A stretch of 64,000 nucleotides of DNA from SR-FBR-E99 sp963732365 (GTDB taxonomy: Bacteria; Bacteroidota; Bacteroidia; Bacteroidales; VadinHA17), in NCBI GenBank assembly GCA_963732365.1, contig CAVSZC010000005.1, positions 1-64,000 on the forward strand, written 5' to 3'. The translations under genes were made by a program, and so were the position numbers. Under the pieces are notes generated by a model that saw only the letters and a list, made by a program, of their open reading frames with translations, was not told where the DNA came from and did not search any database. Shown here one piece after another: positions 27,748-37,537 of the stretch (its first letter is position 1; each line of letters begins with the position of its first letter).

Positions 27748-29775
27748 TTGAAACAGTACGGAGAGCATATTAAAGACTTGATTCAATTGCCGGTAAATGA
27801 CCCGGTGATTGTTTTTGTGCTGATTCTGGGCATAATCCTGGCAGCCCCGGTCTTCCTGAGGAAATTCAGGATCCCCGGAATTATAGGATTGATAATTTCA
27901 GGCATTATCATTGGCCCAAATGGCCTTAACATTATCGAGAAGAGTCTTGCAGTTGACCTCTTCTCAACCATCGGGATGCTTTTTCTGATGTTCATTGCAG
28001 GGCTCGATCTTGACCAGCAGCAGTTTAGCCGGACCCGGAATAAAAGCATTGTATTCGGTATACTGACTTACATCGTACCCTTCGGCGTCGGCCTTCCTGT
28101 ATGTTTGTATCTTCTTGATTACAATCTCATCACAAGCCTGATGATATCCAATATGTTCGCCACTCACACCATGGTGTCTTATCCGATAGTCACAAGGCTT
28201 GGCATAGCAAGGAATGAGGTTGTGGCAGTGGCCACCGGAGGAACAGTAATTACCGATACTCTGGTTCTGTTTATACTTGCCGCAATTGCCGGCACAGCAA
28301 CAGGCGGAAGCAGTGTTGAGTTTTATATAACGTTAATAATCTCATTTATCCTTTTCCTGCTGTTTATGGTTTATGTAATCCCGGTCGTCTCGCGGTGGGC
28401 CTTCAGGCGTCTCGAGGATGATAACTATTCACAGTTCATTTTTGTGGCCTTTATTGTTTTTATCTGTGCATTACTGGCCAGGATAGCAGGCCTGGAGCCG
28501 ATAATAGGCGCCTTTGCCGCAGGCTTTATCCTGAACCGGATTATCCCTGCTGCTTCAATTCTACGGAACAGGATTGATTTTACCGGTAATGCGCTGTTTA
28601 TTCCATTCTTTCTGATAAGTGTCGGCATGATTGTCGATTTCAGGGTCATATTTGCAGGCCCTGTACCTTTGATTGTCGCAGCAGTACTGACAACAGTAGC
28701 CCTTGCCGGTAAATGGGCTGCATCTGAATTGACTTCACGGATTTTTAAGTTCTCCACTTATCAGCGACGGCTTCTCTTCGGACTGACAAGCTCCCATGCT
28801 GCAGCAATTCTTGCCGTAATAATGGTCGGTTACCGCATCGGAATAATCGATGAGAATGTAATTAACGGCACAATCATACTGATACTGGTAACATGCCTTG
28901 TTTCTTCATTAATTACCGAATCAGCAGCACGCAACCTGGCCCTTGGCGGAAACCTTGAACCCTCTTTAAAAGACGATACAACCAGGGAAACCATTATTAT
29001 CTCGCTGTCTAACCCTCAGAACATGGAGCGGCTGGTTGATCTGGCCCTTACACTCAAAAAGAAAAATCATAATAATCCGCTTTACGGGCTTTGCGTTGTT
29101 GATGATGATGAGGATGCTGCAAGAAAACTCGCGCTGGCAAGATCTACGCTCGAAAAGGCAGGAACGCGAGCAGTTGCGGCCGGCAGGAAACTTGAAACGC
29201 TGGCAACAATTGACAATAATGTTGCCTCCGGGATAAAAAGGGTGGCAAGGGAGAAGGGCGCAACAGACATTCTCATAGGCACTCAAGGAAAATCAAGCCT
29301 GGCAGACTTTCTGTTCGGTCGCCCGCTGGAAAATTTAATCAATGACTCCGAGCAGAATATTTTCGTCTATAATGCCGTATCTCCTATGAACCTCTGCAAG
29401 AGAGTTCTTCTTATTCTGCCCAGGAATGTTGAGAAGGAACCAAGATTCATGAGTATTATCGATAAAGTTATCAGAATATCTGAAAGCTCCTCCATCCCTT
29501 TGAACAGCTATTCCTTCGGAACTACACACAGGTCAATTGAAGACTATATCCATAAAGTCAGGAGCCATATATCTCATAATTTTTACTCCTTTCCTGATGA
29601 AAAGGAAATTCAGGATCTAAACCTGCAGATAAAGCCGGATGATCTCCTTGTCATCGTTTCACCTCAGAGAGGCAGTGTCTCGTATGAACAGGCTTATGGC
29701 ACGCTTATGAAGAAGACCCTTCGGATTACCGGAGTGAACGGATACCTTATCATCTATCCCGGGCTCTCTTCCTGA
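27748..29775 (+). CDS. CPA2-type cation/proton antiporter with C-terminal universal-stress domain
   Basis: A 675-aa protein with about 12 TM helices (residues 18-395) of the Kef/NhaP-like CPA2 fold: FRIPGIIGLIISGIIIGPNG, GLDLDQQQF and ARIAGLEPIIGAFAAGFILN. The C-terminal 270 residues form a cytoplasmic USP-like alpha/beta region (TDILIGTQGKSSLADFLFG). It exchanges Na+ or K+ for H+; the ion is not readable. The start is not ATG: the first usable codon is TTG 27748, and a second TTG at 27778 (LIQLPVNDP) is equally compatible with family N-termini. The gene follows the M16 terminator by 35 bp, so its promoter is unclear. Confidence 0.9.
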   Translation: MKQYGEHIKDLIQLPVNDPVIVFVLILGIILAAPVFLRKFRIPGIIGLIISGIIIGPNGLNIIEKSLAVDLFSTIGMLFLMFIAGLDLDQQQFSRTRNKSIVFGILTYIVPFGVGLPVCLYLLDYNLITSLMISNMFATHTMVSYPIVTRLGIARNEVVAVATGGTVITDTLVLFILAAIAGTATGGSSVEFYITLIISFILFLLFMVYVIPVVSRWAFRRLEDDNYSQFIFVAFIVFICALLARIAGLEPIIGAFAAGFILNRIIPAASILRNRIDFTGNALFIPFFLISVGMIVDFRVIFAGPVPLIVAAVLTTVALAGKWAASELTSRIFKFSTYQRRLLFGLTSSHAAAILAVIMVGYRIGIIDENVINGTIILILVTCLVSSLITESAARNLALGGNLEPSLKDDTTRETIIISLSNPQNMERLVDLALTLKKKNHNNPLYGLCVVDDDEDAARKLALARSTLEKAGTRAVAAGRKLETLATIDNNVASGIKRVAREKGATDILIGTQGKSSLADFLFGRPLENLINDSEQNIFVYNAVSPMNLCKRVLLILPRNVEKEPRFMSIIDKVIRISESSSIPLNSYSFGTTHRSIEDYIHKVRSHISHNFYSFPDEKEIQDLNLQIKPDDLLVIVSPQRGSVSYEQAYGTLMKKTLRITGVNGYLIIYPGLSS

Positions 29776-29779
29776 CATA

Positions 29780-30625
29780 CTAGTCTTCCGATAGGACAAA
29801 GGCACTAATCATCCTTCCCATCGCAGTACTGTGGGTCTGCTTATTGTCAATCATATCAAGCTTGGTGCAGTTTTTAATTCTTTCAGATATGTAAGACCCT
29901 TCACCGTGACTGTGAAACATATCCTTTGAGGCAACTACCACCATCGACGGGATAGTTATTGCCTGAAGGCAGCCATCCATTGCATATGGCCTTAACGCCC
30001 TGACGGCGCGACCCAGCCGTACAGGTTCAGCCGCATCAAGTATACGGCAGTTGATGAGGTACATCTCATGGTCTTCATTAATGTTTATCCTGAATCTTCT
30101 CATGTACCACTTAAGAAACGGCTTCAATGGAGTATAGATGATCCCTGAAAACCTGGCAAGTAAAGCGAGCCATACCGGGAACTTAAAAGATGCATTCGGT
30201 TCAATAAGGATTATCCGCTCCGGTTTATGTTTCAGCCTGACAAACGCTTCTGCAATGACAGTTGCACCGAGAGAGTACCCAGCCATAGAAAAAGATTCTC
30301 CTTCACTGAATCGTCCATCCACAAAATGAACTATGTCAGCAGTAATTTCATCAACAGTGAACTTATGCCGCTTATCGACCCTGGCACTTCCCTTTTCCCT
30401 GGTTTCAATGTAAACTACCTTATGGTGCCGCCCCAGCTCTAAGACAGTCTCCCTGAAGTTGTCTATCACAGAGGCAAGGCCGGGAATGAAAACAATTGTC
30501 TTTGAGCTGCTGACTGCCTGCGGCGTGAAGGTGATGACGAGAAGTGAGACTCCTGTCGGAAGAGCCGCGTATTCCGCCTTATACTCAGTTCCTTCACCGC
30601 AATATTCTGAAAAGTCCTGATCCAT
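29780..30625 (-). CDS. Alpha/beta-hydrolase
   Basis: A 281-aa cytoplasmic alpha/beta-hydrolase. The oxyanion strand is IVFIPGLAS, the nucleophile elbow is GYSLGA (Ser about 117), the probable acid is Asp in VVASKDMFHSH and the base is His in QTHSTAMG near the C-terminus. No signal peptide is seen. It is encoded alone, convergent with the antiporter gene (4 bp apart) and divergent from the lipoprotein gene. Esterase, thioesterase and lipase roles are all possible; I cannot choose. Confidence 0.85.
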   Translation of the reverse strand: MDQDFSEYCGEGTEYKAEYAALPTGVSLLVITFTPQAVSSSKTIVFIPGLASVIDNFRETVLELGRHHKVVYIETREKGSARVDKRHKFTVDEITADIVHFVDGRFSEGESFSMAGYSLGATVIAEAFVRLKHKPERIILIEPNASFKFPVWLALLARFSGIIYTPLKPFLKWYMRRFRININEDHEMYLINCRILDAAEPVRLGRAVRALRPYAMDGCLQAITIPSMVVVASKDMFHSHGEGSYISERIKNCTKLDMIDNKQTHSTAMGRMISAFVLSED

Positions 30626-30759
30626 CCTGATCCGTTGGGTATTGATATGACTAAGAAACTGATTCTTTAATAATTATACAAATCAGCCATCCGCTTATCT
30701 GTAAAATCTGCGTAAATTGCCTGATATAATCAATCAGGAAGCAACCAAATGCCGCAGAA

Positions 30760-31785
30760 ATGAAAAAGAAACTGTCCCTATTGCTGCCTTTGTTGTTTAT
30801 CGTCTCCTGTAATGGTCCCGAAACAACAGTAACTGATTTCGTCAATCGCGACGGCACTATCCTCAGGAGGGTCGAGATGCAGAATACCGAAGACAACTTC
30901 GTCCGGAAGATAATGAGAGTACCGGTCGATTCCACATGGACAAGGACAGACTCCATAAGCATTTCTCCTGAAGGTGATACCACCTGGTTTGTTACTGCTG
31001 AGAAATTATTCGAGAGCGCCGATGCAATAAACGAATCATACCTGTCAGACAGCGGATCAAACAGGGGAGTGGCCCGCGCAGCAACATTCAGACGCGAGTT
31101 CAAATGGTTCACAACAACATTTTATTTTTCGGAAAAATGCGGCAAAACCATGCTCTACGGATACCCGAAGGAGGACTACCTTACCGGGGAAGAGATTGAT
31201 TTTATGATGCTCCCGAGGAAGATAATGGTCGAAAAACTTACCGGCCCCGACAGCACTCTTTATGGCGGGTTGAAAGATTCCCTGGACAGTAAATCAGACC
31301 TGTGGACAATAGAATCAATCATATCAGACTGGATAGAGGAGGCGGGAAGGTTGGCTGAAGCCTCGGGAAAAGATTCACTTACAACTGATATTCTAAGATT
31401 GCATGAAAATGAGTTTTACGAGATCCTCGGACCTAACGGCAACATGTCGCACGATTGCATACCCATACTGGGGGAGGAGATATGCAACCGGTTCAGTGCC
31501 GAACTTGACACTGCACAGAGTATTGTCATGGAGAGGTATAACCCCTCGCTGTTCTTTGATGACTATACACTTCAGATAGCCATGCCTGCGAAGGTTATTG
31601 CCACAAACGGATATCTGACACCCGGAAGTGAACTGGCATGGCCCGTCACCGGGAACCACTTTCTGACCTCAGACTACATTATGTTTGCCAAAGCGCGCAG
31701 AGTAAACTACTGGGCTATAATCTTAACATTAGTCTTATGCTCAGGTCTCTCTCTCCTTGTTATTCAGTTCAGACAACGGTCGTAA
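30760..31785 (+). CDS. Unrecognised lipoprotein with C-terminal transmembrane helix
   Basis: A 341-aa protein I do not recognise. The N-terminus is a lipoprotein signal (MKKKLSLLLPLLFIVSC; lipid Cys about 17). The middle is mixed alpha/beta with EFKWFTTTFYFSEK and DEIDF-like acidic patches. Residues about 315-337 form a TM helix (YWAIILTLVLCSGLSLLVIQ) followed by a short basic tail. A lipid anchor plus a C-terminal TM is unusual and suggests an inner-membrane, periplasm-facing protein. It starts a trio with the phosphoesterase (36 bp) and the Cache-PAS-CBS-DUF294 protein (9 bp after that), so a sensory role is possible. Confidence 0.8.
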   Translation: MKKKLSLLLPLLFIVSCNGPETTVTDFVNRDGTILRRVEMQNTEDNFVRKIMRVPVDSTWTRTDSISISPEGDTTWFVTAEKLFESADAINESYLSDSGSNRGVARAATFRREFKWFTTTFYFSEKCGKTMLYGYPKEDYLTGEEIDFMMLPRKIMVEKLTGPDSTLYGGLKDSLDSKSDLWTIESIISDWIEEAGRLAEASGKDSLTTDILRLHENEFYEILGPNGNMSHDCIPILGEEICNRFSAELDTAQSIVMERYNPSLFFDDYTLQIAMPAKVIATNGYLTPGSELAWPVTGNHFLTSDYIMFAKARRVNYWAIILTLVLCSGLSLLVIQFRQRS

Positions 31786-31821
31786 GAGAATGAGCCTGCA
31801 CTTCAACCCTGTTACTGCCGC

Positions 31822-32592
31822 ATGAAAATCGGAATAATAACTGATATCCATGAGAATGTGACCATGCTTGAGCGGGTCCTGAGGCTGGCCGACTCGACCA
31901 GGTGTGACGAACTGGCATGCCTGGGTGACATCGCCGGTTATGACAGCAGGTTCTATAACTATCATTTCACAAGGAGTGCCAGACGGTGTGTCGATATGGT
32001 CAGAGCCAGCTGCCGGTGGGTTGTCCCCGGCAACCACGATCTCTTCGCTTCCCGTAGGTATCCTGCCTGGTCCAACGGATTTGTCTACCCTGAAATGTGG
32101 TTTAGCTTATCTCCGGCTGAAAGAAGAAGCATTTCCGCCGGACGGGTGTGGTCGTTTGACAGTGAGGATCCCAATGACCTTGGTGAAGAACAGAAGGAAT
32201 ACCTGAACTCTATCCCTGAGTATGAAATCGTTTCCTTAAACGGGTTGAAAATGCTTTTATCGCACTATATCTTCCCCGATCTTACCGGGTCAACCACCCG
32301 GCATGTTGAGAGAAAACACCATTTGGACGATCTCTGGAGATTTATGGATACGCATAATGTAAAGTTTTCATTATCAGGACATTCACATAAATCGCATGCC
32401 TATTTCTCAAACCGCGGATCATTTTCCTTTGTCAGAGCAATCCATTCCGTTCCGAACGACACAATCCACCTGGGAGATGACATGACAATGATTTTGTTGC
32501 CTCCGGTCACCGGAGGAAAAGGAAGGACTGCTTTTTCGGTGATTGATTCTGAAACAAGGATGCTCCGCCTGTTTCATGAAAAAATGATATAA
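31822..32592 (+). CDS. Calcineurin-like metallophosphoesterase
   Basis: A 256-aa cytoplasmic phosphoesterase with the full metal-ligand set: D8 and H10 (ITDIHEN), GD in LGDIAGYDSRFY, GNHD in VVPGNHDLFA, the His in LSHYIFPDL and GHSH in SGHSHKSHAY. It resembles YfcE/MJ0936-type enzymes, which hydrolyse phosphodiesters or phosphoproteins; the substrate is not readable. Its position between a membrane-anchored lipoprotein and a multidomain signalling protein, with spacers of 36 and 9 bp, suggests a shared operon. Confidence 0.9.
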   Translation: MKIGIITDIHENVTMLERVLRLADSTRCDELACLGDIAGYDSRFYNYHFTRSARRCVDMVRASCRWVVPGNHDLFASRRYPAWSNGFVYPEMWFSLSPAERRSISAGRVWSFDSEDPNDLGEEQKEYLNSIPEYEIVSLNGLKMLLSHYIFPDLTGSTTRHVERKHHLDDLWRFMDTHNVKFSLSGHSHKSHAYFSNRGSFSFVRAIHSVPNDTIHLGDDMTMILLPPVTGGKGRTAFSVIDSETRMLRLFHEKMI

Positions 32593-32601
32593 GACGACTA
32601 C

Positions 32602-35460
32602 ATGAACAATATGCCAACCAGGGTAAAAAGACGATTCCTTCTGAAGATTGACCTCCCGGCTTTGCTGGCCTTCATCCTCTTTGCCGGCATGATCTTTCTT
32701 TACCTTATCCCTGCTTTTGAGAGAGTCATGATGGACCGCAAGCGGAATCTGATTCATGAGATGACCTCCTCAGTCTACAGCCTCCTGGAACACTATCATA
32801 CAATGGAGACTGACGGGCTCCTCGACAGCCTTACCGCAAGGGCAGAAGCGAAGTCAGCCATAAATGCCATCAGGTACGGAGAAGATCTGAAGGACTATTT
32901 CTGGATCACAGATATGTATCCGCGAATGATAGCCCATCCCTACAGGCCTGATCTGAACGGAAAAGATCTTACAGACTTTCGCGACTCAATGGGCAAGGCC
33001 ATATTTGTTGAATTTGTCAGGGCCGTATCACAAGGAGGAGAGAGCTATGTTGATTATATGTGGCAGTGGAATGACGACTCTGCACGCATTGTGCCTAAAC
33101 TCTCGTATGTCAGACTCTTCGAACCCTGGCAATGGGTAGTGGGAACCGGAATATATATAGAGGATGTCAGGACTGAAATACGGAGGATGGAGATGAGGGC
33201 CCTTCTGATCTCCGGCGTATTTGGCATCGTTATACTCGCGCTTCTTCTTGCCATCTCGCGGCAGAGCCATAAGCTGGAAATAAAGAGAAGCAGCGCTGAA
33301 GAAGAACTGCGAAAGTCAAGGGAGCTTTACAGGACCCTTGCCGAAGCTGCATCTGAAGGAGTTGTTATCTGGTCACGCCGGGGACTGCAGGCCAATAAGA
33401 CACTGCTCTCATGGATAAAATATACGGAGGAAGAGCTCCAGCAGCTTAAGATAACAGATGTAATAGGCTCACAGGAGATTGCAGTCACCGATGATCCGGA
33501 GGCACTCTTTGACGAGCTGAGCACGAGACTTTATCTCGAGTGCCAGCTGAAGATCAGGAACGGAACCATCATCAATTCACATGCTGACCTCTCGGGAATA
33601 ATGTTAGGTGATAACAAGGCGGTAATGGTCGTGATCCGCCCTGTCAAGAGCCTCTCCTCACATCCCGACATGCCTCCGCCTGATCCGCTTCTCAATTATA
33701 TTACGACAGGATTCTTCCGCATTACATACGGAAAGAAATCAAGGTTTACAGATGCCACAAAACCTGTCCTCGATCTGCTCGGGTTTCATGACCTGCAGGA
33801 GCTGAAGCATCATACGGTTGAATCGCTGTTTGCAGACCCTGTTCAATTGATGGAGTTCAGGCATTCGCTGGCTGAAAGGGAGAATATTTATGGCAGGGAA
33901 GTTCTGATCAGGAAAAATAACGGAAGCGAGATCAGGGCATTGATAAGCATAATCATCGTTGAGTCCGGCGCGGAGGAAATATGGTGCGAAGGGACTATCG
34001 AGCCTCTTTCGGTCGCGTCATTCGGCCATGATATACCGGTTACCGGCACGGCCGACTTTGCCGGTTCACTGATGATGGCAGCCCCGGTCTCTGCTTATAT
34101 GAGACCGCATGCCGAATGCAGTGAAAACACACCGGTATCCCGAATTTTGACATTAATGGAAGAAAATGACATCTCTGTTGTCACGGTGGTTAATAAGTCA
34201 GGAATGCCAATGGGTGTCATCGATTCTGGAATGATCGGTTTCAGGCTCTCCGAGGGAGCATCCCCGGAGACAGAAGCCTACAGGCTGATGCAATCACCCC
34301 CGGCCTTCATTAAAGATACTGCTCCGCTGGAGGAGGCCTACGGAAGGATGAAAAACAGGGATGTGGCGTGCCTGCTGGTAACTACAACAGAAAACAAGGT
34401 TGCTGGGGTAGTCACCCTCAGGGAGCTTGTTCACGCATATAGCCTTACCCCCCGTCTGATTCAAGCTGACATTGCCAGAGCCGGCTCTCCCGGTGCATTG
34501 AAAACATGCTTCCTCAACAGCAGTAAAACAGCCATCGCAATGCTCCTCGGCCATGCTGACCCATGGTCGGTCTCACTGCACCTCTCATCCACCGCCGATG
34601 AAATATGCAGAAGAGTCCTTGAGATATGCATCGAGGAGGCAGGTCCTCCCCCATGCCGGTTTGCATTTATTCAGACAGGAAGCGCCGGCAGGATGGAACA
34701 AAGCCTCCTGACAGACCAGGATAATGCATTCATCCTGGAAAACCACCCGGGGAAAGATCCTGATCAGGTCAATAAGTACTTTCTGGCCCTCGGGAAAAAA
34801 GTCAATACCATGCTCGCTGCCGCAGGCTACCACCTCTGTAAAGGCGATAACATGGCAGGAAATCCGAAGTGGTGCCAGCCGATCGAAACATGGAAAAACT
34901 ACTTCTCAGAATGGATAAGGACACCCGGCCCATCAGAACTGCTTGATGTCAGTATCTTTTTCGATTTCAGGTTCTGCTACGGTGATGCATCTCTTTGTGA
35001 GGAACTGCGCGACTGGGTGAAAAGGAGCCTCAGGACAAACGACATTTACTTTTATCATATGTCACTGGCCTGGAAACAGTTCGCTCCGTCACAATCAATG
35101 CTCGCTGAAGAGAAGACAGATATAAAAAGGATTCTTATGCCTCTTACAGGCATAATACGGCTCTATGCACTTAAACACGGACTTGACAGCCTCGCGACAC
35201 TCGACAGGATACTGGATCTGCACAGGGGTAAACATATCGACGGGAAGTTGCTGCTCAATACCCTCAGGGCATGGAAAGACCTTGCATCAATACGGCTTCT
35301 CCACCAGGCTTCATGTATTGAAAGAGGTGATGAGCCTGACAACAATCCTGATTTCCTCTTCAGAGAGAGCCACCTGCGCCATTCAGCCGCTCAGGCAATT
35401 GAAGAGATCAACAACCTTATACTTAAGGCAGGCAATGATTTTCACTCGGTAACTATTTAG
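32602..35460 (+). CDS. Cache-PAS-PAS-CBS-CBS-DUF294 signal-transduction protein
   Basis: A 952-aa membrane sensor: TM1 (about 13-35), a periplasmic single Cache domain (about 55-195; DYFWITDMYPRMIAHPYRP and WQWVVGTGIYIEDV), TM2 (about 198-218), two PAS-like domains (about 235-345 and 360-470), a CBS pair (about 490-615), a DUF294 nucleotidyltransferase-like domain (about 620-770; GSAGRMEQSLLTDQDNAF, residues 693-710) and the DUF294 C-terminal domain to 945. CBS-DUF294 proteins are often found beside SSS symporters of the acetate-permease type; here such a symporter is the nearby convergent gene 37534-39237. The overlap with the porin gene is 4 bp, tail to tail. The Cache ligand may be a carboxylate, as known for many Cache domains. 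Confidence 0.88.
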   Translation: MNNMPTRVKRRFLLKIDLPALLAFILFAGMIFLYLIPAFERVMMDRKRNLIHEMTSSVYSLLEHYHTMETDGLLDSLTARAEAKSAINAIRYGEDLKDYFWITDMYPRMIAHPYRPDLNGKDLTDFRDSMGKAIFVEFVRAVSQGGESYVDYMWQWNDDSARIVPKLSYVRLFEPWQWVVGTGIYIEDVRTEIRRMEMRALLISGVFGIVILALLLAISRQSHKLEIKRSSAEEELRKSRELYRTLAEAASEGVVIWSRRGLQANKTLLSWIKYTEEELQQLKITDVIGSQEIAVTDDPEALFDELSTRLYLECQLKIRNGTIINSHADLSGIMLGDNKAVMVVIRPVKSLSSHPDMPPPDPLLNYITTGFFRITYGKKSRFTDATKPVLDLLGFHDLQELKHHTVESLFADPVQLMEFRHSLAERENIYGREVLIRKNNGSEIRALISIIIVESGAEEIWCEGTIEPLSVASFGHDIPVTGTADFAGSLMMAAPVSAYMRPHAECSENTPVSRILTLMEENDISVVTVVNKSGMPMGVIDSGMIGFRLSEGASPETEAYRLMQSPPAFIKDTAPLEEAYGRMKNRDVACLLVTTTENKVAGVVTLRELVHAYSLTPRLIQADIARAGSPGALKTCFLNSSKTAIAMLLGHADPWSVSLHLSSTADEICRRVLEICIEEAGPPPCRFAFIQTGSAGRMEQSLLTDQDNAFILENHPGKDPDQVNKYFLALGKKVNTMLAAAGYHLCKGDNMAGNPKWCQPIETWKNYFSEWIRTPGPSELLDVSIFFDFRFCYGDASLCEELRDWVKRSLRTNDIYFYHMSLAWKQFAPSQSMLAEEKTDIKRILMPLTGIIRLYALKHGLDSLATLDRILDLHRGKHIDGKLLLNTLRAWKDLASIRLLHQASCIERGDEPDNNPDFLFRESHLRHSAAQAIEEINNLILKAGNDFHSVTI

Positions 35461-36695
35461 AACCGGTAAATTGCGCTCAGTAATAATCTGATGTTGGTTA
35501 CATTGTGAGTATCTGTTACCCTTCCGTCTGTACCCATGGTACCGTAGGCAGCAGTCGTGGTCTCCACCTCCCCGGCAAAGCTCAGTTTGCCCTCTGTAAC
35601 CATAACCCTGGGTGATATCCTGAAAAGGTAATCAATGTCATTTCCCCGCCCGTAAGATGCAGCCGTGATAATATCGCCTGATCCGAGGTTCTTGCTGTAT
35701 CCGCTGAAAATCCCGAAGACAACTTTCTTTCCGGTTGTGCTCATGTCAATCCACATACTTGACGTATTCAGTGTCGCATACTTCTTGAACTGATTGACCG
35801 GGTCAGTGATCTCAGATACCGCATAGCCACCTATCATGACCATATCACTGCCATTCTGACTGTACACACCCATAAGGGCAATATTGACCGGTTTGGTCTT
35901 TATCCTGATGTTGGCAAATGCCGAAAAGCTCCCGACCATCACATCCGTTTCAGCATTGGCAGAGGTTTTGATCTCAGGTCTTATCCGCTTGTAATCCACC
36001 CCGGTCCAGGCCGTAAAATTATCCCCTGCGGGTATCCTCATCTGAAAATGCAGACCCGGCATACCGCTGTTGCGCAGGTACTTGTTGCTGTTTCCGTCAG
36101 GACCGGATGAGACAAAATCACGCTCTGACCATGCTGCAGCTGTCAGGCTTACTGCCCCCAGCTTCCCTGTTAGCCTCACCTGCGGGTTACGGCTGAAAGG
36201 TGTAAAGGGAGCCCCGGTGTTGAAGCTTATTGTCCCCGGGAAACTTTCTGTAATAAACATGGGATGCCAGAACTGCCCTGTAAGCAATGTCACATGCGGC
36301 CAGTCCATCTGAACATATGCATGACGTAGCCTGAATCCGTTGAGGTCACTCTCGCTGGTGCCGAAAAACTCGGCCTCAATGGCTCCTGATGTCTTTGCAC
36401 CGAATGCATCCGGACCGGTAATGTCGCCCCTTATACGCGTCTGAATATTAAGGATGTGAAAAGATGGATTGGCATTGAGGTCATTCATGTCAGCATCATA
36501 GAGAATATCATCAGGATAGAGGTAGAAATGTCCTTCCCTGATGCCGTTCGCCGCCGAGGCTTGTCTTGTATCATATATGACATCAGTCTTGACAAATCCT
36601 GAGAACCTGATTCCCCAGGTCTGGCCGGCATCCTGAGCTGCTATATTCATGCCTGAAGCAGCAAGGAACAGAATAACAAAAGCTTCCCGTTTCAT
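35457..36695 (-). CDS. Outer-membrane beta-barrel porin (DcaP-like)
   Basis: A 412-aa protein with a signal peptide (about 1-20, ending IAAQ), then FSGFVKTDVIYDTRQ, alternating amphipathic strands, LRHAYVQMDWPHVTLLTGQF and a C-terminal aromatic residue (LLSAIYRF), as expected for a BAM-inserted barrel. The N-terminal pattern and the T-G-Q-F-W-H strand resemble DcaP-like porins that pass small carboxylates. It lies 59 bp downstream of the TPR-like gene in the symporter run, which fits a role in supplying the symporter. Confidence 0.75.
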   Translation of the reverse strand: MKREAFVILFLAASGMNIAAQDAGQTWGIRFSGFVKTDVIYDTRQASAANGIREGHFYLYPDDILYDADMNDLNANPSFHILNIQTRIRGDITGPDAFGAKTSGAIEAEFFGTSESDLNGFRLRHAYVQMDWPHVTLLTGQFWHPMFITESFPGTISFNTGAPFTPFSRNPQVRLTGKLGAVSLTAAAWSERDFVSSGPDGNSNKYLRNSGMPGLHFQMRIPAGDNFTAWTGVDYKRIRPEIKTSANAETDVMVGSFSAFANIRIKTKPVNIALMGVYSQNGSDMVMIGGYAVSEITDPVNQFKKYATLNTSSMWIDMSTTGKKVVFGIFSGYSKNLGSGDIITAASYGRGNDIDYLFRISPRVMVTEGKLSFAGEVETTTAAYGTMGTDGRVTDTHNVTNIRLLLSAIYRF

Positions 36696-36754
36696 ATCAT
36701 TCGATTTTAAGTTTTAACATCATCAGACTACCGGATACCTTCTCCCGGTCCCTC

Positions 36755-37537
36755 TCATTGTATTTTATTCCTGTCGGGTGGAAAAAGCGACTCAATCAGC
36801 CCCGGCTTAATGGGTTCCCCTCCCATCAGAACACTCAGATTGTTTCTTGCAGTGCGGTTATCCTTCCACAGTGAAAGAGCCCTTTCGCAGCATAAGAGGG
36901 CCGAATCCTGCATCATAAGATGACGGTATGCCGTTGCCTTGTTAGTATAACTGACTGAAATCCTTCGCGGTGTCTCTATCCGGGCAAGGGCAATATTCTT
37001 TACTCTCCGCCTGAAGATTCTTTTAAAACTCCTCCCTTCAAATGCCGGATCATCTTGCCTCATATAAGGCTCAAGCCTTAATGCGGTAGCCTCATCTGAC
37101 AATCCTCCCCACTCTCTTGTCCACCTGTTATAAACAGATATGCTGCTGTCACAATAATCAATCGAAAGCTCAAGCAGGTCAGTCTTAACCCCGCTGCCGG
37201 CAGTTGTGTCATACAGTGCCATCATCAGCAGCCCGCTGCATTTGTTGTTGTAAATCACTCCGATCTCAAATGAGGACTCATAATCGGGTAATGACCTGTA
37301 TATAACTTCTGCTGAATCGAGCAGGGGAAATCTCGTATAACTGTCAGGACCTCCCGATTGCCGGTCAAATTCTGCCATCAGTATGCGGGCCCTGGAGACA
37401 CGCGGGTCTTCTGACTGGTTTAGCGAACGGTAGTAGAAAAAGGCAAAGAGAACCGTCAGGATGGCAACCGAGAAGGTGATGGCAAGCACCACCCTCGTTC
37501 CGCCTGATATTGAAAACAGACCTCTCAGACTCATCAA
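36755..37537 (-). CDS. Membrane-anchored TPR-like protein of unknown function
   Basis: A 260-aa protein I do not recognise. One TM helix (about 17-37) precedes an extracytoplasmic helical region; the last third (YTNKATAYRHLMMQDSALLC, then CERALSLWKDN) reads like a TPR pair. Several Cys occur (CSGLLM, YCDSS, LLCCER). Its ATG overlaps the symporter stop by 4 bp, so the two are translationally coupled, suggesting an accessory or regulatory subunit of the transporter. That is inference from context. Confidence 0.75.
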   Translation of the reverse strand: MMSLRGLFSISGGTRVVLAITFSVAILTVLFAFFYYRSLNQSEDPRVSRARILMAEFDRQSGGPDSYTRFPLLDSAEVIYRSLPDYESSFEIGVIYNNKCSGLLMMALYDTTAGSGVKTDLLELSIDYCDSSISVYNRWTREWGGLSDEATALRLEPYMRQDDPAFEGRSFKRIFRRRVKNIALARIETPRRISVSYTNKATAYRHLMMQDSALLCCERALSLWKDNRTARNNLSVLMGGEPIKPGLIESLFPPDRNKIQ

